Shown here piece after piece: positions 1 to 10,205 of a DNA stretch of 64,000 nt. Below the pieces are notes generated by a model. It saw nothing but the letters and a program-made list of their open reading frames with translations. It was not told where the DNA came from and ran no database searches. Each line of letters starts with the position of its first letter. Positions within the stretch are counted from its first letter, which is position 1. Origin of the DNA: Gnetum montanum (Eukaryota > Streptophyta > Gnetopsida > Gnetales > Gnetaceae); contig MNCI01005779.1 of NCBI GenBank assembly GCA_015680685.1, positions 330,590 to 394,589 on the forward strand. Direction: 5' to 3'. Both the position numbers and the translations under genes were made by a program.

Positions 1-292
1 GATGTTGACGCTAGTTAATTTAGACTTAGGACATTAGTTAGAGTTAGTTAGTTTCTCAACCCTTTCCCCTCATAGCTTAGGAGATAAACTGAAAAATACC
101 AAAAAAATCATATACCTCAGACTTGCTTAACCATACACCATGACACATACAAGCAAGCCTGGGAAGACAACGAACAATTAACGCCAAGCGTTCCTTCTGG
201 CGTTAAGGCATTTAGTCTGCGGAGTTCGACTGAATCGTGCGTACACGCTCGTATTCGTATGGTTGAGTGTAGGGGTACCTCGCCACTCATCA
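1..292 (+). repeat. 3' end of an LTR of the element-D family (solo LTR or 3' LTR), cut by window edge
   Basis: This stretch aligns throughout with the last ~290 bases of the two D LTRs (24993-25280 and about 31103-31393), including the terminal motif ending GCCACTCATCA. What follows at 293 (CTAAGCTT) is not the tRNA-Asp-like primer site found after the D 5' LTR, so this is a 3' LTR or a solo LTR in plus orientation. It keeps more CpG (for example around 190-255) than either D LTR, suggesting it is younger or from a less decayed subfamily. Confidence 0.8.
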
Positions 293-1097
293 CTAAGCTT
301 ATTTCATCTCTTACTACCAATTATATTAAATGCATAAAACAGTTGTATCGAATTAGATTTTATGTATTACCACTATGAGTTAATTAGAACATAGCTAAAG
401 CTACATCATATCATCTCATTAGTTGTGCGTATTAGCCCACATCATGTTCATTGATTAATTATGTAGATCAACATATCAAAGCTAATAAAGCACATGATGA
501 GCTATGAACATATCCTATGCCTAACCATATGAGTCTATGAGAATATATATAGATCCTAATGAAATATGTGAAAAGTCCTATGCTAAACTTCTAGGAGTAC
601 TATGATAATATTATAAGTTGCTATCTTCCCATTCACTTTTATAATAGGTACAAAACATGTATTTAAGCATCATAGACACATATGATTAATAATATTGTGG
701 TGTAGGAACACATTTCTAGTCTAAGTTGTAATTTTCTCTCTTAGAAGGTAGTGTTAGGGGTATGTTGGTATAGTTTGTGAGTCATTTTGCTTGCTAGGAT
801 TAATACTCAAATCAAACGGCAAAACCAACATTACTACGCTTAAGGAGATGTCACCCTGGGAAATTTGTAGCTTGGTTTCTATTCAAAGGATGGAAGTGAG
901 AGAAATGTTTGCACAAAGATGGTTACATAAAGGTCTACATAATGAAGACAAAGTAAATAAGCTCCTTTCCGGAAAATGGTTTTTTTTTATTTATAACATA
1001 GTGGAGAAGAAAGCTATCATGCAAAGTATGAGAAAGATAGACACATGATTAACACATACAAAAATGAATGATTGCCCTATCTTTCGTGAATCCTTAA

Positions 1098-1294
1098 GCA
1101 AAAGTAACAAAAATGAAGGTAGCAGGTATAGCTCTTAAAGCAAAAATAACCAAAGTTAAGGTAATAGGTATGGTTGGTGAAAAAATAATTAACAAAAGTT
1201 AAGGTAGTAGGTATGGTTCATTGAAAAGTGATTAAGAAAATTTCAAGGTAGTAGGATTGAAAAATGATTAACAAAAGTCAAGGTAGCAGGTATG
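1098..1294. repeat. Diverged tandem repeat, about five units of 40-60 bp
   Basis: Units share a core like AACAAAAGTTAAGGTAGTAG followed by GTATGG. Five imperfect copies are readable in a row with spacer length variation. Confidence 0.7.
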
Positions 1295-1475
1295 GCTAAT
1301 TAAAATTGATTCTATTATTGCTTTCACAATTTCAAGTCATTTCACTTAAATCTTTGTGCAAAAGCATGGTAATGTTTGTCTCATTTTTCGCAAAAGAATA
1401 AAATAATATTTACCATTAATTTTGCACAATATTGTAAGTTTCTTCTTCTTGACCAAACTTATAACCAGCATTAGC

Positions 1476-1593
1476 AAGGCTGAAGGCTAAAGGCTAAAGT
1501 TTGAGCAAGAAAAAATTAAATCTATANTTGCATGAAGGCTGAAGGCTAAAGGCTGAAGTTTGAGCAAGAAAAAATTAAATCTATACTTTGTAT
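1476..1593. repeat. 59-bp tandem duplication
   Basis: Two near-identical copies (1476-1534 and 1535-1593), each starting AAGGCTGAAGGCTAAAGGCT and running through TTTGAGCAAG. One ambiguous base (N) lies at 1527 in the first copy. Confidence 0.85.
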
Positions 1594-1905
1594 GATATCA
1601 AATGAAACTATTCTAACTTGGCAAAAAATACTAATGGGTGTGGAAGGACACATTTAGCCTCATAATACGCCTTGTTTTCATAGGCAAATTAGTAAGGATG
1701 CAAGAAAAAAATTTGAGGTAAGATAGTCAAAATCAAGATAGCCTTCGGGGATATTACATGATGAAACTATTTTAATAAAACAAAAGAAAATTCTATAAAT
1801 AGAGATAAGGCCTACTATAGATGCAGTGTTGAATGTTAGAAAAAAAAAATCATGAAGAATAACTTGGCATAAATATGAATGTGTAGATAGATGCTAAATG
1901 CGAAA

Positions 1906-1960
1906 GCATCGTATGAATTTCACAATAAAAATCGCATCGTATGAATTTCACAATAAAAAT
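1906..1960. repeat. 28-bp tandem duplication
   Basis: GCATCGTATGAATTTCACAA plus AAAAT is repeated directly at 1906-1933 and 1934-1960 without a mismatch; the second copy lacks only the final base. Confidence 0.9.
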
Positions 1961-2629
1961 ATTTAAGAAACATTTGAAGATGCATCTATGATATCTTAGA
2001 TTTTACCAGATTCAGAAAACATTAAATAATTATTAATGAACCTCTTAAGAAAAAGTTACCACATTATAGGGTCATAGAAACATACTCAAAGAAAGGAAAC
2101 AAATGACATTGGAAAAAAAAGTCAAAGCACACATCAAAAAATTGCACATTGATAAAGCTCTGGTTCTTATAGAGGATAATGATAAAAGTGAACTAACGTA
2201 GACAATGACATATTAAAATAGAACTAAGAGAATAATTAATACTGCAATTAAAACACAAAATTATAGAATAGTAAAATAATAAAACAATGTAAAGTAATAA
2301 ACAAAGTATAAAATTAAAACTATCCTAACATAAACCCATCTGTTGCATCAGATTAATTACACCTGTTTACTTTCTGGAATATGATAATATTACCATCTTT
2401 TTGGGGTTAACTTCAAACTTCTTTTTATACATGCATATGGTAAATTTCCTATAACATATCTAACTGGAGGATTCACTCATTTATGCATCTTAAATAAAAC
2501 TGTGTCAACACCAGAATCAGACTTGCTTTTAAAAGTAAAATCCTCTTAAAACATTTGTATATGCATAGGCTATTTACTAAATATATAGCTTGACTTATCA
2601 TCTCTAACTTGTTCCATACATATTGCGGC

Positions 2630-5600
2630 CTAAGATGTAGAAATTGACTCTCTGTTTGTTGTATTACCAAGTAAAGGTGGCTGCAATTGTACCAGCTCCA
2701 AAACCTGCTCCAAACTCTCTGGATTAGTTCTGGGATCTGAAACATCACCTGCACAAACTGATGACAGTATGGATTCAACTTCTTTCATTGTAGGTCTCGT
2801 GCGAGGATCTTCAAGTGTACATTGCAGGCCCATCAGCAATATGCTCTTCACTGTCTTCATTTCTTCATCATCTTCTGTGTCAATTCCACCACCCTCTGCA
2901 TCCGCGGATTTCAAAATCTCTTGCAGTTTTTGCCGTTTTTCCTGAGGTGTGTCCCCTTCAAATGCCATGGACACAAACTTTCGCAAAGTAAGGTCACCCC
3001 AAAACATCTCATGTGTCGGTTTGAGTCTAGTGATGAGTTCCAGAGTTACTATTCCAAAGCTGTACACGTCTCCTTTCTGAGACACTGCATCCCCTGTTCC
3101 ATATTCTGAGCCACAGCCATGATTTGTTTGGCATCATCGTTAGCGTCAAATAAAAGGGGAAAAATGAATTATAGCGAGGCAATATATCTCATTGACTCTA
3201 GAAGATAACCAAACAAAAAGAATATCTTACCCGGAGCAATGTAGCCAACAGAACCTTTTACTCCTGAAGGTGTGGTTGCTGAAGCCTTGAGGTTTTGAAT
3301 GAACCGAGCTATCCCAAAATCAGAAAGCTTAACTGTCCAATCACTATCAAGCAACACATTTTCTGGTTTTATGTCACAATGAATAACCTGTTGATGGCAA
3401 TAATGATGCAAATAACTCAGGCCACTTGCCATTTCTCTTAGTATTCTAAGCCTGGTAACCAAATTCAAGGGCAACAGTTTTCCGGTATGTCTAAAATGAA
3501 GAAGAGAATCAAGATTGCCGTTCTTCATGTAAGGCATTACTATTGCTTTTAGATTGTCTGACCACACCACGGTGATTATCTTCACAATGTTCCTGTGTCT
3601 GACTTGTCCTAGAATGTGACATTCTTTTCGGAAATTTTTATCATAATCATTCTCATTTGTACACGTAAAGCATTTTATAGCTACAGTTTCTGCGGAGCTT
3701 AAAACACCTCTGTAAACCTTTCCATGGCTGCCTTCACCTACTAAATTAGCAGAACTGAAATTGTCGGTGGCCCTGTGTAGTTCTTCAACAGATAGTTTTA
3801 GGAAAAGATCATCCAACCGATTAGGTTCTGGTGGCTTGAATGACTTTGTTCTTCTAACATAAAACAGAGTCCCCATGCAAATCAGCCCAAAAACTGCTGT
3901 CGAAGTGATAGCTATTAGCACACTCTTCAAAATCCCGGTGGTACTCTCAGAATGAGAATTGTGGTGTGCAGCAGCAGGGCTTTGACAAGGCTGGAGACCG
4001 AGGCATTTTCCACATAAGTTAGGATTAGGCGTGAATGAGAAATTGCTGAATCTTACCTTTCTGCTAACAGACTTGGAACATGAAATTTCCCCACTAAAGT
4101 TGTTGAACGATAGATTCAAATAATGAAGAGAAGAGAGATTGAAAAATGTCTCTGGAACAGATCCCATGAAACTGTTTTGTGACAGATCTATGCTTTGTAC
4201 TTGCCTCATCTGGTTGCCAATTGAACTTGGGATGCTGCCACTGAAATTATTGAAGGACAGATTAACCTCCCTAACATCTAACCAGTTTTTCATGTAGAGT
4301 CCAATGGTTCCTGATAATTGATTACTTGCCAGATTGATGAACTGAGCCATCTGGAGCCCCTGAACTTCTGCCGGTACTGGTCCTTTGAGCAGATTTTGAG
4401 ATAAATCGAATTCAAATATGATATTCTTCAAATCAGCGACCTCTGACGGTATTGTCCCTTTCAGTAAGTTTTCTGACAAAACAAGGCTCTCAAGAAGATG
4501 GCATTCCCCCAGCTCGGCAGGAATGTTTCCTGTTAACAAATTCCTCTGCAAAGAAAGTCGACGGAGATTTGCCAGGTTCCCAATACTGGGAGGGATTGAA
4601 CCTGAAAATCTATTGTCATAGAGATAAAAATATACAAGAGTTTTATTTAGGGATGATATTTCAGTGGGTATCTTGCCATGCAACTTGTTGCTGCTCAGAT
4701 CAAGGTATTGAATGGATTGCATGCTTGCCAACAGGTAAGGAATGGAACCATCTAACTTATTGTTGTCCAACCGAAGAAAATGAAGGGACGAGAAATTTCC
4801 TATGCTCGGGGGAACCTGGCCTGAAATAAAGTTTTCGGATAACAATAATTTGGACAATTTTGGCCAAAAGTTTCCAATGACCAACGGTAAGGTCCCAGCT
4901 ATCAAGTTTCCAGGCATTTCAAAGTTACTTAACTCAGACATATTGGAGAGAGATTTGAAAAGAGGTATAATCTGACTGGGTTTGCTGATCCCACTTGTGA
5001 TGTAATTGTAGCCAACGTGAAAGATTGAAAGCTTACTAAGTTTGCCCAAACTGGAAGGAATACTTCCTGTCAACGAATTATTAGACAAGCTTATAATCTG
5101 AAGCTCTGTAGCGTTGGCCCATGTGTCTGGGATGCTCCCTGACAAGAAGTTAAAATGCAGAAGTACCGCCTGTAAACTGTTAAAGCTTCCAATCCAAATA
5201 GGAAGAGGGCCCTGCAACCTGTTGTATTGTAATGCAAGAGCTTTGAGAGAGGAAATATTGCTCAATGACTCTGGAATGCTTCCTTCAAAGGAATTTCCCC
5301 CAAGAATTAAAAATTCCAACTTCTGAAATATTCCCAGTGACACAGAAAGTGTTCCATGCAGTCTGTTAAAAGACAAATCTAAGTCTGCAAGAGAAGTAAG
5401 GTTGGTAAGACACAGGGGAATGTTTCCGCTCAAACTGTTTTGCGAGATGTAGAGCTTGGTAAGGTGGGCTAGTTTTGCAAGGGAGCAAGGAATTAGACCC
5501 TTGAGAGCATTTTGCTGAAGATCTAGAAATCTCAGGAGAGACAGGTTTCCAAATTCTCCAGGAATAGAGCCATGAAATTTATTGTTACCGAGATCAAGTA

Positions 5601-6288
5601 AATTTAGGTTGTAGAATGTCCCTATGAAAGGAGCAATCTGACCAGTCAACAAATTCATGTAGACATTGAATTGCTGGAGGCTGCGGAGGCCTGAAATTGA
5701 TAGAGGAATGTTGCCGGTGAAAGAGTTTGAGCAGAGATGAAGCACCAATAAAGAGGACAAGTTTCCTAGAGTTGCAGGAATTGGACCATCCAGGTGGTTG
5801 AGGCACAGATTCAGGACATTGAGCCGATGCAGTTTCCCCAACGAGCATGGAATTTGCCCGGAGAAGGAGTTGTTTCCAAGTTCAAGTCTTCGCAAGAATG
5901 ATATATTTGCAATGGAGGGAGAGATGGATCCTACCATTAAAGTGTTTTCTAGGACGATCTCCACAACACGGCCGGGATGCTTTGAGTTTGAGGAGGAACA
6001 AGTGATGCCAGTGTAGTTACATGCTGTTGGAGTTTCTTCGTTCCAGTTTGCAAGAGTATCGAATGGATCAATGCTGATGCCCTTCTTGAATGCAGTTAAA
6101 GCTTTGACCTCGTTAAGAGCAGCCTGAGCTTGTGTGTCATGATGATGACGACCATGATTTGTTTTGGCAATTACAGATGCAAAAACAGAGTAACTTGCAA
6201 GAGCCTGCAGAAGCATTGTCACCAGAATTATGCTGCAGCGGCGGCAGCAGCAGAAGGACAAGGAATTCATGCTTCTCCTGTTGGACAT
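2630..6288 (-). CDS. LRR receptor-like kinase, non-RD (FLS2/EFR/Xa21-like, LRR-XII type), 2 exons
   Basis: Plasma-membrane receptor kinase; this type usually detects extracellular ligands such as microbial patterns, but the ligand here is unknown. Exon 1 is 6288-3231 and exon 2 is 3105-2630, giving 1177 residues. Order: signal peptide (about 20-38), LRR N-cap with the ANWN...C pattern (about 60-100), roughly 25 LRRs of 24 residues to about 750, a Cys pair, TM helix (about 785-810), and kinase domain to the C-terminus. Visible kinase motifs: GEGSHGKVY P-loop, VAIK lysine, IHCDIKPEN catalytic loop, DFG, APEY. Cys before the catalytic Asp makes it non-RD, a hallmark of pattern-recognition receptors. 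I chose the first ATG (6288); the frame extends to 6330, but the codon there is GTG. A second in-frame ATG at 6270 is possible. No stops or missing catalytic residues, so it is probably functional. The LRR-XII placement is inference from architecture. Confidence 0.93.
3106..3230 (-). other. Intron of the receptor kinase gene (125 bp)
   Basis: On the minus strand exon 1 ends GCTCCGG, followed by donor GTAAGATATT; the acceptor is GTGGCTCAG before AATATGGAAC. Joining gives APEYGTGDAVSQKGDVYSFG, the expected kinase subdomain VIII-IX. Without splicing the frame runs into a stop after 27 codons. The intron splits the Glu codon of APE, a position common in this kinase family. Confidence 0.93.
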
Positions 6289-6382
6289 GAAACTCTGCAA
6301 TGCACAAAAGATACTGCTCACAAAAGTCACATTTGTTTACAGGCGTGAATGAATGTAACTTAGATCCCTGAACGGACAACAT
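6137..6382 (-). promoter_or_regulatory. Possible overlapping upstream ORF of the receptor kinase
   Basis: An ATG at 6382 opens an 81-codon frame that overlaps the main start at 6288 in another frame. If transcription starts upstream of 6382, ribosomes would meet this ATG first, which could lower kinase translation. It lies in the first unit of the upstream tandem repeat, and the same ATG recurs in later units. No evidence that the peptide itself matters. Confidence 0.3.
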
Positions 6383-7200
6383 GATTTTATTTATTTATTT
6401 GTTTTAGAGAGATAGTAATGTTGGATGTAGACTTTGACTTGGTACGTCGTAATGTTAATCTTCACGTGGTCTCTACATATGTTTGAAGACTTTACTAAAA
6501 TATAGGTTTTATATATTACAGTCGTAGATGAATGTAACTTAGGTCCTGACAACATGATTTTATTTATTTATTTGTTTTAGAGAGATATATATTACAGTCG
6601 TAGATGAATGTAACTTAGGTCCTGACAACATGATTTTATTTATTTATTTGTTTTAGAGAGATAGTAATGTTGGATGTAGACTTTGACTTGGTACGTCGTA
6701 ATGTTGATCTTCACGTGGTCTCAACTACTCTATAAGGATGTTTGAAGACTTTGCGGAAACGCTCATTAATTAGTCGTCTCCAAGTCAAGACAATGAGGAT
6801 AAGGTTTGGTATAAACTACACAGAAATAACTAAAAGACAATGAGGATAAGATTTGGTATAAACTACAGAGAAATAACTAAAATATAGGTTTTATATATTA
6901 TAGTCGTAAATGAATGTAACTTAGGTCCCTGAATGGACAACATGATTTTATTTATTTATTTGTTTTAGAGTGATAGTAATGATGGATGTAGACTTTGACT
7001 TGGTACATTGTAATGTTGATCTTCACGTGGTCTCAACTACTCTGTAAGGATGTTTGAAGACTTTGCAGAAACGCTCATTAATCAGTCATCTAACTAAAGA
7101 CAATGAGGATAAGGTTTGGTATAAACTAAAGAAAAATAACTAAAAGACAATGAGGATAAGGTTTGGTATAAACTAAAGAGAAATAACTAAAATATAGGTG
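6345..7200. repeat. Tandem repeat in the 5' flank of the receptor kinase, four unequal copies
   Basis: Units begin GAATGTAACTTAGGTCC and contain a TTATTTATTTATTTG run, GACTTTGACTTGG and TTCACGTGGTCTC (with a CACGTG G-box core). Copies start at about 6345, 6526 (short, 76 bp), 6602 and 6909; the last two are about 300 bp. A GACAATGAGGATAAG sub-repeat occurs doubled in the long copies. The array starts only 57 bp upstream of the start codon, so it includes the likely leader and core promoter. Confidence 0.85.
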
Positions 7201-7227
7201 GTGGTGTGTGTTTGGAACTTGAAATAA

Positions 7228-7365
7228 CTAAAATATAGTTACACCCTAAGATATATAGTCTAGTTAGAACTTTATATAACTCACCATTGCCCACTAGAAT
7301 CAAACCCATAACCTAGAGCTTCCAAATCAAGTTTCTTACAACTAGGCTAACACCCCATTGTTACC
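7228..7365 (-). mobile_element. tRNA-derived SINE-like unit (degenerate)
   Basis: On the minus strand TAGCCTAGTTG (7349-7339) resembles an RNA polymerase III A box and GGTTTGATTCT (7306-7296) a B box GGTTCGANTCC with CpG decayed to TG. The A-B spacing is right for a tRNA head. The flanks do not fold into a full tRNA, so a SINE head is likelier than a tRNA gene. The tail and target duplication were not resolved. Confidence 0.5.
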
Positions 7366-7855
7366 AAGAATTTCATACTAAGATTATTATGACATAAAAT
7401 AGTAATACATCTTTACTTTCTACTTAAGATTTTCTGAAGCCTCATGTTGACCATATATCCTAGGACATGTATGGTCACATACTTTATATCTAATATGCCA
7501 TGGAATATAACTTCTTATTCAAGATCATTATAACATAAAATAGATAAATAGATCAAAAAGACTAAAATCTTTCTATAAATTAAATCTTATGCAATGAACT
7601 TTCCTATTTATTACTAGAATCTCCAACATTTGTATAACATTAAGAAATTAGAAAAAAGAAAAGGTTAAAGTCCTTCTTGTAAAAAAAAGCACAACTTGAA
7701 TACCAAATGAAATTAAAAAAGAATAAGAGTAGGAGTACCTCTAAAGCCATGATAAGGTATCAAAGTCTCCTAGGTATACTCACCCATCAATCTATGTGAT
7801 TTTTTCTCTTACATAGTTTTATCTATTTTGAATCATATGTTAGCCATGACTAATA
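7366..7855. other. AT-rich intergenic DNA
   Basis: No gene, repeat or RNA signal seen between the SINE-like unit and the LTR of element E. Confidence 0.6.
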
Positions 7856-8939
7856 TGTAACAATGGAAAATCTTAGAACTGGAAAACCAAAAGATTCATT
7901 GTAGAATAGTTTAACTCATAGATCCATAGGCATCAAAAAAGACCTGAAGCACCCTAAACAGTCTTATCAATTAATTAGATATGTGAAAAATCTACTACTG
8001 ATCATTGCAAAAACAGGGATAAACTGTAATAAATATATGTAAAACAATAGTGCAACACATGATCTGAGAACAAGTAAAATAAGAGAATAATATAACCAAA
8101 TATAAATAATTGCAAATCTTATATTAAATTGTTTCAATTAATGAATATAGAAATAAGGGTCTGGAAAGGTACAGATCAAGGCTTTAAAAGCTTGAGAAAT
8201 TAAAGTGTCAAGTGTAATCCACCATAGATTATAGGGTGTGTTTTACAAAGAGTCTGCACTAGCTTCTTGATTTGATCTACCCGATAATAAATTTTTGCTC
8301 CAAGTTCTATACTAAAAAATCAGCACTAACAAAGCTGCAAATAGGATGCCAAAAAATTTGCTGCAATGTTATACTATTTCCTGCTAAGTGATTTGCCAAG
8401 AATTTGCTCAAAACAAGGTTTGAAAGATGTGTTAAATCTAGTATTTATAGGCTACGAATTTGTTGTGCTAGCATCTGTTACAGTTTCATTGCTCATTGAA
8501 GTATTACATGATAGTTTTGGGCCAAAGTGTAGTGTGTGGGTTTAAAACCTGAGTGTCACATGCTTTCCCACACACTAGCACAATGCATGGGACTAACATG
8601 TGTAGCATATGAATTTAAAACCTAAGTTTTACATGCTAACTCAGCCACAATATGTGGGACTGAGTGTATAGCATGTGAGACAAAAAGGTTAATTTTTTGT
8701 ATTGTGGAGCAATTTTAGCCTCCACAAGATAGCATAAATGGAATTTGCAATGTGTGGAATGCAAATTGAATTTTTTAGATTGAAAATTGCTTAAGATTTT
8801 TCCAAATCAAGGCCACAAGATAGGATTTTTGGTGGGAAAATAAGACAATTATTTCTACATTCAAATCTCCACCAAATTACAACGAAAATATTAGCTATGG
8901 GCTTTTGTTTACAACATGAATTTTCCTTGAAATGTTTTA
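7856..8939 (-). repeat. 3' LTR of element E
   Basis: The left edge TGTAACAATGGAAAATCTTA matches the A LTR edge TGTAGCAACTGAAAATGTTA; the right edge ends TGTTTTA before TTGGCTCC, matching A's GTGTTTCA before TTGGCCCC. A TATAAATA box (minus) lies at 8449-8442. U3 carries inverted ACATGCTA/TAGCATGTG-type motifs at 8550-8670. Boundaries rest on alignment by eye to A. Confidence 0.7.
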
Positions 8940-10069
8940 TTGGCTCCTATTTATGAATGTTTTGAGGATTGACTCAAGAGACATCAATAGAGAATGCAAA
9001 ACACTACCATAGGTTCATCACAAATGCTCCCTCTTCATACTTGATTTTGCAATTGTTGAATCATGGAAAGAAGTACTTACAAACGTGAAATAAGATCATG
9101 ATAGGATGTCAAGAGTTTGAGATGACATAATGGATATCTTGGCTATTGGAGAATGGTCACATAAGATAACAAAGAATTCCAAATGTTGACATCATAGCTA
9201 TGGCATAATGATGATATATTTGTTAAACAAGGAGGTCTTCATGATTCATGCTTGAATTGCAAGTTACTAAATAATTTTTGGAGAAACTAGCACTTGGTAA
9301 TAGGCTTCTTTGGCCCAGTTGGCTATCTTCTTCTTCTTTTTCTAAGAGCTATTGATTTGCTTGACTTGAAGCTATATTGGCCTTTCTACATTCTTGGCAT
9401 TTTTTTTTTGTGGAAGTGAAACCTTCATTGGGCTTCATTGCCAAGGCTAAAGTTTCATTTTCTCATTGAATGAGATGTGTTACATTTAGTGAATTTGGTT
9501 GACAAAGCACATTGAAGGAGATGTCACAGGGCCATGGCTCATGAGTGTCAAACATAGACTTTCATTGGTAGGTACAATTTGGCTACGGGTTTATGACTTA
9601 AGAGGGATGATGGAAATGATATGATGTAACCACTATTGGTAAGATCAAACAAGCTAACCAATTCTTGTGTATTGAGATCACATGGTGACTCAACCTTGTA
9701 ATGAATTACATCCCTGTGATGCTTTTGGACTCATCTTGTAAGCACAACTCAAAGAGAACAACAAAAAAAACATCAAAGAATACATGTGTTTACAAAAGGT
9801 TACATTAGGTAATAGGCAAATACATGTCATCATTGGTTACAATTTGTAGAACATGAGAACATTGTGTCCTACTATGTAGATTCATACAAAATTTGTAGTA
9901 TTTATGAGAGGCTAAAATGAGGTATAGGATTGTGCAGGTTGACTTGTTGTAGGTCACTAAAGATGTTAATGTCGATTGTTTGTCTAAATTGTGAACAAAA
10001 GTAAACAAAGGCTACAAACAAATGGGTCAACATTAGATGAAATATGGGTTGAGATAAGAATGGTTGACT

Positions 10070-10205
10070 AGGTTAGCTAGTTCATTCTCATGCATGTTTG
10101 AAAACTTGAATGCTTTGTTGCCATACGTTTTGGTGACCAAGAAAGGTCCTTCCCAATTGGCCAAGAATTTGTCCGCATGCTCACAAATGGCCTTGAGGAT
10201 AGTGC
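10070..10205 (-). pseudogene. Integrase C-terminus fragment of element E
   Basis: The segment aligns with 48560-48690 of element B, whose minus-strand frame encodes the DKFSANWEGPLLV region of the integrase C-terminal domain. Only the end of the domain remains and the frame is interrupted. It marks the 5' truncation point of E. Confidence 0.65.

Larger units (their letters stand above)
293..2629. other. AT-rich intergenic DNA downstream of the receptor kinase
   Basis: No convincing gene. The longest open frame (791-1048, plus, 85 codons) has no motif I recognise and no paralogue in the window. The stretch holds three short tandem duplications listed separately. The kinase polyadenylation region should lie at about 2300-2629, but no single signal stands out in such AT-rich sequence. 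Confidence 0.6.
7856..10205 (-). mobile_element. Element E: 3' remnant of a Tat-type Ty3/gypsy retrotransposon
   Basis: Contains a 3' LTR (7856-8939), a polypurine-tract region at 8940-8956, a 3' untranslated region that aligns with that of element A (for example 9640-9770 with 16080-16220) and the last ~45 codons of integrase. At 10205 homology stops abruptly inside the integrase C-terminus, so everything 5' of that is lost. Orientation is minus, as for A. Confidence 0.75.

Noticed and set aside
791-1048. 85-codon plus-strand frame
   Set aside because: No motif, no paralogue in the window and no splice or promoter context; length is not exceptional.
6289-6330. Upstream extension of the receptor kinase to 6330
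   Set aside because: The codon at 6330 is GTG; the first in-frame ATG is at 6288.
7228-7365. A functional tRNA gene
   Set aside because: A and B boxes are present, but acceptor and anticodon stems do not pair and the B box is decayed.
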